Origin: Prevotellaceae bacterium
GTDB lineage: Bacteria > Bacteroidota > Bacteroidia > Bacteroidales > UBA932
Reading direction: 5' to 3'
DNA length: 18,079 nt
NCBI GenBank assembly: GCA_031254635.1
Contig: JAIRUB010000127.1
Location: forward strand, 1 to 18,079
Of the stretch, positions 6,569 to 13,987 are shown one piece after another. The position numbers were made by a program, and so were the translations under genes. Every line of letters starts with the position of its first letter. Position 1 is the first letter of the stretch. The notes below the pieces were generated by a model that was given only the letters and a program-made list of their open reading frames with translations, was not told where the DNA came from and ran no database searches.

Positions 6569-6819
6569 GATGGATAGTATAAGATAAAGAAGTACGTTAT
6601 TGGGATTTTGTCGTTAGTTAAATAGTTATGATAGACTGGCTCTGTAGAAAATCTAAAATATGGTGGTTAAGGGCTGGGCTGAAATAATTACGAATTACGA
6701 GAGAAAACTAGGTAAAAAGGGGAAAAGTAGAGCCTTCTACAACTTTCACCTATTCACTCTGCACCGAGAACAAAATCGCTTCACGTCTAACCTTAAATCT
6801 GTAAATCAAAAATTTTCAC
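6569..6819. other. Intergenic region with a possible gene remnant
   Basis: About 280 bp lie between the two-helix peptide gene and rocD. At 6584-6625 the plus frame reads IKKYVIGILSLVK and then a stop. This looks like the beginning of a small membrane or secreted peptide whose ATG has become ATA. It also resembles the start of the preceding peptide (KYVILTIL). The rest is low-complexity sequence, such as attacgaattacgag near 6690. I see no other gene. Confidence 0.35.
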
Positions 6820-6827
6820 TATCTTTG
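6820..6827 (+). promoter_or_regulatory. -7 promoter element for rocD
   Basis: TATCTTTG is a full match to the Bacteroidota -7 consensus TAnnTTTG. It ends 21 bp before the rocD ATG, giving an expected leader of about 15 nt. No clear TTG (-33) word is seen at 17-23 bp upstream. Confidence 0.6.
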
Positions 6828-6848
6828 TTTTTTTAAACCTTATTTTTT

Positions 6849-8066
6849 ATGTCAAAAGCACAACAATTCATTGATTTGGAACATCGGTACGGAGCGCATA
6901 ATTATCATCCCCTGCCGGTAGTATTGTCACGCGGCCAAGGTCCCTTCGTATGGGATGTGGACGGCAAGCGTTATTTCGATTTTTTATCGGCTTATTCTGC
7001 TGTAAACCAAGGACACTGTCATCCCAAAATTGTGGCAGCCCTCAACGCTCAAGCCGAACAGTTATGTTTGACTTCCAGAGCTTTATACAACGACTGCTTA
7101 GGCCCCTACGAAAAATACATCACGGAATACTTTAAATATGATAAGGTATTAGCCATGAATTCCGGCGCCGAAGCGGTGGAAACGGCCTTAAAATTAGCTC
7201 GCCGTTGGGGTTATGTGTGCAAAGGAATTGCAGAAAACGAGGCAATCATAGTAGTTTGTGAAGGTAATTTCCACGGACGCACCATCAGTATAGTGTCTAT
7301 GTCAACCGACCCCGATAGTTATGGCCAGTTCGGTCCCTTTACACCCGGATTCATCAAAATACCCTACAATGATGCCAACGCACTTGGTGAAGTATTAGCC
7401 AAGTACGGAAAACAAATAGCCGGTTTCTTGGTTGAACCCATACAGGGCGAGGCCGGCGTTTTTGTCCCTGATGAAGGGTACCTTAAAAAATGTTTCGAAC
7501 TCTGCCAACAACATAATGTACTGTTTATAGCTGATGAAATACAAACCGGACTTGCCCGCACAGGCAAACTACTTTGCTGTGAACATGATGGTGTCCGACC
7601 CGATATGCTGTTATTGGGCAAAGCCCTTTCAGCTGGTGTATTGCCGGTATCAGCTGTGCTGGCCGACGATGATGTTATGCTCACCATCAAACCGGGTGAA
7701 CATGGTTCGACTTATGGCGGATTCCCTTTGGCTTGTAAGGTAGCCATAGCCGCTCTTGAAGTGATTAAGGAAGAAAAATTATGCGAGTGCGCCGAATATC
7801 TCGGAAAAATTTGTCGCGAATTTCTACGTAATATTCCGTCCGACCGTATTACCTTAGTGCGTGGCAAGGGCCTGCTCAACGCTATAATAATTGAACCGAA
7901 AGACGGAGTTGAAGCTTGGGATGTGTGTGTGCGTATGGCCGAAAATGGCATAATAGCCAAGCCTACCCACCGTCATATTATTCGCTTGGCGCCGCCTTTG
8001 GTCATTTCCGAAGAAGAGTTGATGGAAGCTTTGGAAATTATTAAGAAGAGTATTCTGTCGTTTTAA
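6849..8066 (+). CDS. rocD: Ornithine aminotransferase (class III PLP enzyme)
   Basis: Converts L-ornithine and 2-oxoglutarate to glutamate 5-semialdehyde and glutamate, using pyridoxal phosphate in the cytoplasm. The 405-residue length is normal. The N-terminus (EHRYGAHNYHPLPVVLSRG) and FDFLSAYSAVNQGHCHP are characteristic of OAT rather than of acetylornithine aminotransferase. MNSGAEAVETALKLAR (103-118) binds the cofactor phosphate. D229 in ADEIQTG contacts the pyridine ring and K258 in LLGKALSAG should be the Schiff-base lysine. One oddity is GSTYGGFPLAC (286-296), where most relatives have Asn in place of Phe. It appears to be a single-gene unit with its own promoter, followed by an inverted repeat that may end transcription. 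Confidence 0.93.
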   Translation: MSKAQQFIDLEHRYGAHNYHPLPVVLSRGQGPFVWDVDGKRYFDFLSAYSAVNQGHCHPKIVAALNAQAEQLCLTSRALYNDCLGPYEKYITEYFKYDKVLAMNSGAEAVETALKLARRWGYVCKGIAENEAIIVVCEGNFHGRTISIVSMSTDPDSYGQFGPFTPGFIKIPYNDANALGEVLAKYGKQIAGFLVEPIQGEAGVFVPDEGYLKKCFELCQQHNVLFIADEIQTGLARTGKLLCCEHDGVRPDMLLLGKALSAGVLPVSAVLADDDVMLTIKPGEHGSTYGGFPLACKVAIAALEVIKEEKLCECAEYLGKICREFLRNIPSDRITLVRGKGLLNAIIIEPKDGVEAWDVCVRMAENGIIAKPTHRHIIRLAPPLVISEEELMEALEIIKKSILSF

Positions 8067-8091
8067 CGAAGCTGTTCAACAAAGCGTTCTC

Positions 8092-8144
8092 AACCACAAA
8101 GTTACACAAAGTAAAATGTTTTAATCTTTGTGTACTTTGTGGTT
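8092..8144. repeat. Long inverted repeat (AACCACAAAG type), possible bidirectional terminator
   Basis: AACCACAAAGTTACACAAAG (8092-8111) faces CTTTGTGTACTTTGTGGTT (8126-8144); the arms match except for one bulged base. The loop contains TAAAA-TG-TTTTA, which extends the hairpin. Sequences of this CTTTGTGnnCTTTGTGGTT type recur between genes in many Bacteroidota and other genomes, from memory. Lying 25 bp after rocD, it could end that transcript. It may also be a dispersed repeat. Confidence 0.7.
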
Positions 8145-8184
8145 AAATATTTTCACTTTTATTGTAAACAGAAAAACAATCATA

Positions 8185-8409
8185 GTGCCTAAATCATTAT
8201 TCAAGGCCCATTTGGCCATACTTGGTTCTACGCTTCTCTTTGCATTGAATATCCCCATTGCAAAATCATTGCTTGTAACGGGTGATGTGCATTCTGTGGG
8301 GCTTACCATGATGCGTTTCATAACGGCTACAGCAGGATTTTGGCTCTTATCACTTTTTCTGCCGCACGAACGGATACGTAAAAATGTCTTCCATTGTTCA
8401 AATAGATGA
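8185..8409 (+). pseudogene. Truncated EamA/DMT-family transporter (N-terminal remnant)
   Basis: From GTG 8185 the frame reads MPKSLFKAHLAILGSTLLFA, then LNIPIAKSLL and RFITATAGFWLLSLF. This is the characteristic first two helices of EamA (drug/metabolite transporter) proteins, with conserved Pro, Asn and Arg positions. Family members have about 300 residues and ten helices. Here the frame stops after about 74 residues, and recognisable similarity ends near 8380, just where the DUF3109 gene begins in another frame. A deletion joining the middle of the transporter gene to the region directly upstream of DUF3109 is the simplest explanation. A functional 70-residue two-helix peptide is less likely. 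Confidence 0.7.
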
Positions 8410-8974
8410 TAAACTCATTAGTGCTGATGTGTTTGAAAAACATTTTGCCTGCGATATTGCTCAATGTGCGGGAGCTTGCTGCGTATTGGGCGATAGCGGC
8501 GCTCCCTTGGAAAAATCGGAAAAGAAATTGTTAGAAGACGAGTATGAACATTATGTAACGTATATGAAGTCTGAAGGGCGCAAAGCCGTGGAAGAGCAAG
8601 GCCACACAATTATTGACTCCGATGGTGATTTGGTTACTCCTTTAATCAATGACAAAGAATGCGCTTATTCTTGCTTCAATACGGAAGGCGTTTGTTATTG
8701 TGCTATTGAACGGGCCTTTCTTGATGGTAAAACAAAATTTCGTAAGCCCATTTCCTGTTACCTCTATCCTATCCGGCTCAAACAACTGCATGAATACATA
8801 GCGCTTAATTACGATGTTTGGCATGCCTGCGAGGCTGCAAGAGAGAACGGATTGCAAGAAGGGGTTCCCGTATTTCGTTTTTTGAAAGAGCCGCTTATTG
8901 CCCGTTTCGGCAAAGCATTTTACGAGGAGATGGAGACACTATATCAGGATATAATCGTGAAACGTAAAACGTAA
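8384..8974 (+). CDS. DUF3109 family Cys-rich protein
   Basis: This 196-residue protein belongs to the DUF3109 family, widespread in Bacteroidota and related to the YkgJ-type Cys-cluster proteins. Cys residues cluster as C23, C28, C32 and C33 (CDIAQCAGACC), then ECAYSC, VCYCAIERAF and SCYLYPIRL, suggesting zinc or Fe-S binding. Conserved blocks GDSGAPLE, DSDGDLVTPLINDKECAY and VPVFRFLKEPLIARFG are intact. The biochemical role is unknown. The start overlaps the end of the EamA remnant. The C-terminal VKRKT is encoded by a repetitive tail (cgtgaaacgtaaaacgtaa). The stop is only 6 bp from the convergent frr stop, leaving no room for a hairpin terminator. Confidence 0.88.
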   Translation: MSSIVQIDDKLISADVFEKHFACDIAQCAGACCVLGDSGAPLEKSEKKLLEDEYEHYVTYMKSEGRKAVEEQGHTIIDSDGDLVTPLINDKECAYSCFNTEGVCYCAIERAFLDGKTKFRKPISCYLYPIRLKQLHEYIALNYDVWHACEAARENGLQEGVPVFRFLKEPLIARFGKAFYEEMETLYQDIIVKRKT

Positions 8975-8980
8975 AGTGAT

Positions 8981-9547
8981 TTACACCGTCATTATATCTT
9001 TTTCTTTCTTTTCCAACAATTCATCTACCTTTTTATTGAAATTGTCGGTTAATTTTTGTAATTCGGCTTCTGTATCTTTCACTACATCTTCCGGCAAGCC
9101 GTCTTTTTGGAATTTTTTTACTTGTTCCACGCCATCGCGGCGGGCATTACGAACGCTTATACGCGCCTGCTCGCCTTCGGCCTTTATTTGTTTTACCAAA
9201 TCTCTACGACGTTCTTCGGTTAAAGCAGGCACATTAATACGTACTTGCTCTCCGTTATTCTGGGGGGTAAAACCTATGTTTGCTGCCATAATTGCCTTCT
9301 CTATCGGTGCAATCATACTTTTATCCCAGGGTTGGATGAGTATGGTTTTAGCATCGGGAATAGTAATACTCGACACCTGAGGCAGCGGCGTAGCCGTGCC
9401 ATAATAATCAACCATCACACTGTTGAACACTGCAGGATTAGCTTTTCCTGCACGCACAACTAACAACTCGGATTCAAGGTATTCAATAGCTTTCTGCATT
9501 TTTTCTTTGGCTGCAGCCACCACTTCTTTTGCTTTTCCAATATCCAT
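8981..9547 (-). CDS. frr: Ribosome recycling factor
   Basis: This 188-residue protein matches ribosome recycling factor, which splits post-termination ribosomes together with EF-G. The long three-helix-bundle arms are clear, with the conserved LLVVRAGKANPAVF near residues 28-41. The central beta domain has YYGTATPLPQVSSITIPDAKT and the second-half motif is LTEERRRDLVKQIK. It starts 19 bp after pyrH on the same strand, and pyrH-frr is a common gene order in bacteria, so the two are probably co-transcribed. It converges on the DUF3109 gene with a 6-bp gap. Confidence 0.97.
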   Translation of the reverse strand: MDIGKAKEVVAAAKEKMQKAIEYLESELLVVRAGKANPAVFNSVMVDYYGTATPLPQVSSITIPDAKTILIQPWDKSMIAPIEKAIMAANIGFTPQNNGEQVRINVPALTEERRRDLVKQIKAEGEQARISVRNARRDGVEQVKKFQKDGLPEDVVKDTEAELQKLTDNFNKKVDELLEKKEKDIMTV

Positions 9548-9566
9548 AAATTTATGATTTTATAAA

Positions 9567-10277
9567 TTAACACACCAATGTTCCGAGCACTTCGCCCTGA
9601 ACAATACGCTGTAAATTACCTTTTTTATTCATGTCGAAGACAATCATCGGAATATTATTCTCCTTACAAAGCGTAAAAGCTGTAAGATCCATGATTTTTA
9701 AATTCTTACTATAAGCCTCATCAAAGGTCAATTGTTCATGTTTTGTAGCCGAGGGGTCTTTTTCGGGGTCGGCAGTATAAACGCCATCTACGCGGGTACC
9801 TTTTAATAAAACATCGGCTTCAATTTCCGCTGCGCGTAATGCTGCTGCCGTATCGGTAGTAAAAAACGGATTTCCTGTACCGCCGGCAAAAACACAAACC
9901 ACTCCTTCTTCTAAATATTTATTAGCCAAATCCTTCGAAAAGCGTTCTCCTACCGATTCAATAGCTACAGCAGTGAGTATCACCGCTTTTACATTAATGT
10001 TCAGGAGCACGATTTGCAGGGCTATACTATTAATAACCGTAGCTAACATTCCCATTTGGTCACCTTTTACACGGTCGAAGCCTTTATTTACACCGCTTAA
10101 TCCGCGAAAAATGTTTCCGCCGCCAATAACTATACCTATCTGAGTCTTAGCTTCTACCGCCAATTGTATATCTTTGGCGTATTGTATAAGCGCCTCTGTA
10201 TTAATGCTATAACAATCGCTTCCCATAAGGCTTTCGCCGCTGAGTTTTAAGAGAATTCTTTTGTATCTAAGTTCCAT
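9567..10277 (-). CDS. pyrH: UMP kinase
   Basis: This 236-residue hexameric UMP kinase of the amino-acid-kinase fold phosphorylates UMP to UDP in pyrimidine synthesis. Diagnostic stretches are the start RYKRILLKLSGESLMG, the glycine loop IGGGNIFRG, GDQMGMLATVINSIAL, the phosphate-binding FAGGTGNPFFTTDTAAALRA and TRVDGVYTADPEKDP. It is first in the pyrH-frr unit. A promoter-like pair on the minus strand lies 23-54 bp before the ATG, and the gene diverges from acpP. Confidence 0.97.
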   Translation of the reverse strand: MELRYKRILLKLSGESLMGSDCYSINTEALIQYAKDIQLAVEAKTQIGIVIGGGNIFRGLSGVNKGFDRVKGDQMGMLATVINSIALQIVLLNINVKAVILTAVAIESVGERFSKDLANKYLEEGVVCVFAGGTGNPFFTTDTAAALRAAEIEADVLLKGTRVDGVYTADPEKDPSATKHEQLTFDEAYSKNLKIMDLTAFTLCKENNIPMIVFDMNKKGNLQRIVQGEVLGTLVC

Positions 10278-10299
10278 ATACTACGCTGGTTAAATTGAG

Positions 10300-10331
10300 C
10301 GAAATTAAGGAAAAAAATCGGAACCAGCAAA
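10300..10331 (-). promoter_or_regulatory. Promoter for pyrH-frr
   Basis: On the minus strand TTTG (10331-10328) is followed after 20 bp by TAATTTCG (10307-10300). The first is a full -33 word and the second matches the -7 consensus TAnnTTTG in all but one fixed position. The spacing is typical of Bacteroidota. The promoter sits 23 bp before the pyrH ATG. Confidence 0.5.
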
Positions 10332-10335
10332 AAAA

Positions 10336-10366
10336 TTTCCTGTTTCAGATAAAAGTATTACCTTTG
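10336..10366 (+). promoter_or_regulatory. Promoter for acpP
   Basis: TACCTTTG (10359-10366) is a full -7 match, and TTTC (10336-10339), 19 bp upstream, is a near match to the -33 word. The start site would fall near 10372, giving an AT-rich leader of about 60 nt. The element lies directly beside the divergent pyrH promoter. Confidence 0.65.
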
Positions 10367-10432
10367 CAGTCTTGTTCTCTTGAATTAAGGAACAATTAAA
10401 ACTACATAGTATTAACCTAAAAATTTTTAATT

Positions 10433-10669
10433 ATGGCAGATGTAGCATCAAAAGTAAAAGCCATCATCGTTGACAAATTAGGTGTTGATGAAAATGAAGT
10501 CACCCCCACCGCTAGTTTTACTAATGACTTGGGCGCTGATTCTTTAGACACCGTAGAGTTGATTATGGAATTTGAAAAAGAATTTGGCATTACAATCCCT
10601 GATGGCGATGCGGAAAAAATCAGCACTGTTGGTGACGCTATTTCCTACATTGAACAACACGCTAAGTAA
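10433..10669 (+). CDS. acpP: Acyl carrier protein
   Basis: This 78-residue acidic helical protein carries growing acyl chains in type II fatty-acid synthesis. The phosphopantetheine attachment site is Ser37 in GADSLDTVELIMEFE. Length, acidity and helix pattern are normal. It lies 50 bp before fabF on the same strand, the usual acpP-fabF order. Its own -7 promoter word lies upstream. Confidence 0.98.
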   Translation: MADVASKVKAIIVDKLGVDENEVTPTASFTNDLGADSLDTVELIMEFEKEFGITIPDGDAEKISTVGDAISYIEQHAK

Positions 10670-10719
10670 TTTTTGATTATCTCTTCTCAAGCAGTTTCGC
10701 TCTTAAACATTTTGAATTT

Positions 10720-11970
10720 ATGCAGTTAAAACGAGTAGTAATTACTGGTTTAGGAACCGTTAATCCATTAGGTAATAATGTTCAAGAATATTTTGCCAAC
10801 CTCGAAAAAGGAGTAAGTGGCGCTGTTTCTATTTCTCGTTTTGATACTACGCATTTTAAAACAAAGTTTGCTTGTGAAGTAAAAAATTTTGACCCAGGCC
10901 TATACGGTATCGATCGCAAAGAAGCGCGTAAACTCGACCTTTACGCGCAATTTGCGTTGGCTGCTGCTGCCGAAATTGTAACCGACAGCGGAATTAACCT
11001 CGAAACGGCTAATAAAGAGCGTATCGGGGTAATTTGGGCTTCGGGGATTGGAGGAATTGAATCCCTGTCGCAGGATATCAAAAGCTACGTACAAGGCGGA
11101 CTGATTCCTCGTTTTAGTCCTTTCCTTGTTCCCAGAATGATTGCCGATATTGCTGCCGGGCATATTTCAATGAAATATGGATTCCGAGGCCCCAACTATG
11201 CGACTGTGTCGGCTTGTTCTTCGTCAAACCATGCCTTTGGGGATGCATTTAATCTTATCCGCTTGGATAAAGCCGATATAATTATTGCCGGCGGATCTGA
11301 AGCGGGGATCTGTGAAGTAAGCGTAGGCGGGTTCAATGCTGCTCAAGCGCTTTCTACCAACAACGAAAATGCCACCACGGCATCACGCCCCTTTGATAAA
11401 ACCCGCGACGGTTTTGTGATGGGCGAAGGTGGTGCCGGCCTTATGATTGAAGAATATGAGCATGCTAAGGCCCGTGGCGCAAAAATCTATGCGGAAGTAA
11501 TAGGCAGTGGAATGACTGCCGATGCTTATCACATCACTGCTCCACATCCGGAAGGTATTGGTGCTAAAAATGTTATGCGTCAAGCCATTGAAGAGGCCGG
11601 TATCCCACTCGAAGAGGTGGACTATATTAACGTTCATGGAACAGCCACTCCTTTAGGCGATATTGCCGAACTTAAAGCTATCCAACAACTTTTTGGCGAA
11701 CATGCCTATAAATTAAACATCAGCGCCACAAAATCCATGACCGGGCATTTGTTGGGTGCTGCCGGTGCTGTTGAAATTCTTGCCTGTATTTTTGCTATAC
11801 AAACAGGAATTATACCGCCAACTATCAACTTCAAGGAAGAAGACCCCGAAATTGATTATAAACTAAACCTTACGCTCAATAAAGCACAAAAACGCACCGT
11901 AAAGGTAGCTTTGAGCAATACCTTTGGATTTGGCGGACACAATTCATCTATTCTGATTCGTAAAATCTAA
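10720..11970 (+). CDS. fabF: Beta-ketoacyl-ACP synthase II
   Basis: This 416-residue protein is KAS II, which condenses malonyl-ACP with acyl-ACP to elongate fatty acids. The catalytic triad is visible: C166 in ATVSACSSSNHAFGDA, H306 in NVHGTATPLGD and H343 in TKSMTGHLLGAAG. K338 is the conserved lysine, and the Gly-rich NTFGFGGHNSS closes the protein. In many Bacteroidota the next gene is rnc (RNase III). Here a sensor kinase follows after 20 bp instead, so the gene order has been altered. Confidence 0.97.
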   Translation: MQLKRVVITGLGTVNPLGNNVQEYFANLEKGVSGAVSISRFDTTHFKTKFACEVKNFDPGLYGIDRKEARKLDLYAQFALAAAAEIVTDSGINLETANKERIGVIWASGIGGIESLSQDIKSYVQGGLIPRFSPFLVPRMIADIAAGHISMKYGFRGPNYATVSACSSSNHAFGDAFNLIRLDKADIIIAGGSEAGICEVSVGGFNAAQALSTNNENATTASRPFDKTRDGFVMGEGGAGLMIEEYEHAKARGAKIYAEVIGSGMTADAYHITAPHPEGIGAKNVMRQAIEEAGIPLEEVDYINVHGTATPLGDIAELKAIQQLFGEHAYKLNISATKSMTGHLLGAAGAVEILACIFAIQTGIIPPTINFKEEDPEIDYKLNLTLNKAQKRTVKVALSNTFGFGGHNSSILIRKI

Positions 11971-11990
11971 TAACCTTATTTCATAAGAGT

Positions 11991-13277
11991 GTGAACAAAC
12001 GACTAATATGGGCTTTAGCCGCTGTTATTACAGTGTGTGCGCTGGCGCTCATTTACGTTCAGTTTAACTGGATTTTTTCTATACGTCAAGCCGAAAAAGA
12101 TAATTTTGAACGAAACATTCGTCTTATTTTAGACAATGTTGTGGCTGACATTGATGAATTGGCAATATATAAGCCACCCATTTATCCCCCCCTCGGTGAA
12201 AGAAACAACTATGAAATTCCTATTATAGAGCGAATTTCTTTTGATGAAATAGTAGAATTTCTTCAAAAGGAATGCATTAAACATAATATGAGTATTACTT
12301 ATGAATTCGCGGTAACCAGTGCCTTAGGGGAGGTAATCTTCAGTACCAACAATTTTGAGAATGTCAACCCGTCTCGTACTCATGTTGTTGGCCTATTTCC
12401 TCGTGACCCTGAGTATATTACTCAATATTCGCTATCCTTATATATATATGAAGGCGATCTTATTCGACAAAAAATTTGGATATTGATAACCGCTTCCACT
12501 CTACTAACATTAATCATTATTGGCCTTCTTACCTCTAATTTGTTGATTATTTTTAAACAAAAACGATTGACTGAAATTAAAAATGATTTTGTTAACAATA
12601 TTACCCACGAATTGAAAACCCCTATAGCCACCATCTCTTTGGCAGCACAAATACTTAACGACCCATATATCCCCATCAAAGAAGAGAAATGGCCTCATTT
12701 ACACCAAACTATACTTTTTGAAAGCAAAAGATTGCAATTTTTAGTGGAAAAAGTGCTACAAATTGCTATCTTTGAGCGCGGAAAATTTAGATTGAAATAT
12801 CAAGAAATAGACATTGCTGAGTTGTTGGCAAAAATTATCGGATTTTTCACCTTGCAGTTAGAGAACAATAGCATCCAATTGGTAACAGCCTTCAACCATA
12901 TTAAAACAAAAGTGTGGGCAGACGAGACACACCTCACGAATGTGTTTACTAACCTTATGGATAATGCTATTAAATACCGGAAAGAACAAGGTGCATGGAT
13001 AAAAATAACGACTGCAAATCAAGCTAATAAAGTAATTATCACAATAGAAGACAATGGGATAGGCATAAATAAAAAAAGTCAGAAGAAAATGTTTGATAAA
13101 TTTTTTCGTGAACCAACCGGAAATATACATACTGTAAAAGGATTCGGCTTAGGATTAAACTATGTAAAACAAATGATAAGCATGCTGCATGGAAGTATAA
13201 ATGTAGAAAGCACACTGGAAATAGGCACAAAATTTATTATAACTTTGCCGATAATAAAAGAAAGTAACAAAAAATAA
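11991..13277 (+). CDS. rprX: Sensor histidine kinase, RprX-like
   Basis: This 428-residue membrane kinase starts at GTG 11991; no in-frame ATG is better placed. TM1 is about 5-26, a periplasmic sensor of about 130 residues follows, and TM2 is about 162-187. The HisKA domain has H206 in NNITHELKTPIATISLA. The ATP-binding domain has N324 in the N-box (NLMDNAIKYRKE), DNGIGI (353-358) and GFGLGLNYV (383-391). It lies 10 bp before the response-regulator gene, so the two form a pair. The partner regulator strongly resembles RprY, which suggests RprX as the name. The signal sensed is unknown, and no known sensor fold is recognised. Confidence 0.82.
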   Translation: MNKRLIWALAAVITVCALALIYVQFNWIFSIRQAEKDNFERNIRLILDNVVADIDELAIYKPPIYPPLGERNNYEIPIIERISFDEIVEFLQKECIKHNMSITYEFAVTSALGEVIFSTNNFENVNPSRTHVVGLFPRDPEYITQYSLSLYIYEGDLIRQKIWILITASTLLTLIIIGLLTSNLLIIFKQKRLTEIKNDFVNNITHELKTPIATISLAAQILNDPYIPIKEEKWPHLHQTILFESKRLQFLVEKVLQIAIFERGKFRLKYQEIDIAELLAKIIGFFTLQLENNSIQLVTAFNHIKTKVWADETHLTNVFTNLMDNAIKYRKEQGAWIKITTANQANKVIITIEDNGIGINKKSQKKMFDKFFREPTGNIHTVKGFGLGLNYVKQMISMLHGSINVESTLEIGTKFIITLPIIKESNKK

Positions 13278-13287
13278 TCTTAAGGTT

Positions 13288-13983
13288 ATGGAAAATAAGA
13301 ATACAGCTATTTTATTAGCCGAAGATGAGGAAAATATGGGTACCTTGCTTTGCGATTATTTGAAAGCCAAGGGTTACCAGGCGGATTTATACCTTGATGG
13401 TGAAAAAGCTTTTAGGGGATTCTGTACTAAAAAATACGACCTCTGTATTTTAGATGTAATGATGCCTAAAAAAGATGGCTATAGCTTAGCTATAGAAATT
13501 CGCACTATTACTCCTGATGTCCCGATTATCTTCCTTACTGCAAAAAACATAAAAGAAGATATTATTCAAGGCTTTTCGTTGGGTGCTGATGATTATATGA
13601 CTAAGCCTTTCAGTATAGATGAATTAGTGTTGCGCATTGAGGCTGTACTCCGACGAAACCGTGCACTTCCTAGTGAAATTGGAAGAACCATTTTTAAACT
13701 GGGAAAAAATACCACCTTCTATTACAGTCGACACACATTAGTCATTAATGACAAGGAAATAAAAATTACAACGAAAGAAGCTGAAGTTCTTCGGTTGCTG
13801 TGCGTGAATAAAAACAACGTGGTTGACCGTAATTCCGCCTTGATTGCAGTATGGAACGACGATAGTTATTTTAATGCTCGTAGCATGGATGTATATATCG
13901 CTAAATTACGCCAACACATACATCAAGACCCCGATGTGAAAATGATCAATGTTCGTGGGAAAGGTTTTAAACTAGTATATTAA
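13288..13983 (+). CDS. rprY: OmpR-family response regulator, RprY-like
   Basis: This 231-residue protein has a receiver domain (about 7-120) and a C-terminal winged-helix DNA-binding domain (about 135-230). The acidic pocket is AEDEE (11-15), the phosphorylation site is D56 in LDVMMPKKDG, and K107 lies in DDYMTKPFS. The stretches LLAEDEENMGTLLCDYLKAK, IIFLTAKNIKEDIIQGFSLG and WNDDSYFNARSMDVYIAKLR are, as I remember it, very close to Bacteroides and Porphyromonas RprY. That regulator has been linked to stress and sodium-related responses. It is co-transcribed with the kinase, and the next gene starts 4 bp downstream. Confidence 0.88.
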   Translation: MENKNTAILLAEDEENMGTLLCDYLKAKGYQADLYLDGEKAFRGFCTKKYDLCILDVMMPKKDGYSLAIEIRTITPDVPIIFLTAKNIKEDIIQGFSLGADDYMTKPFSIDELVLRIEAVLRRNRALPSEIGRTIFKLGKNTTFYYSRHTLVINDKEIKITTKEAEVLRLLCVNKNNVVDRNSALIAVWNDDSYFNARSMDVYIAKLRQHIHQDPDVKMINVRGKGFKLVY

Positions 13984-13987
13984 TAAA

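Noticed and set aside
6628..6687. 19-codon frame MIDWLCRKSKIWWLRAGLK as a small peptide gene
   Set aside because: Too short, with no start-site signal and no family pattern; not supported.
7364..7690. Minus-strand frame of 108 codons inside rocD
   Set aside because: Antisense to a well-conserved PLP enzyme; Ser/Pro-rich composition typical of shadow frames.
8976..9380. Plus-strand frame of 134 codons opposite frr
   Set aside because: Ser/Phe-rich shadow of ribosome recycling factor.
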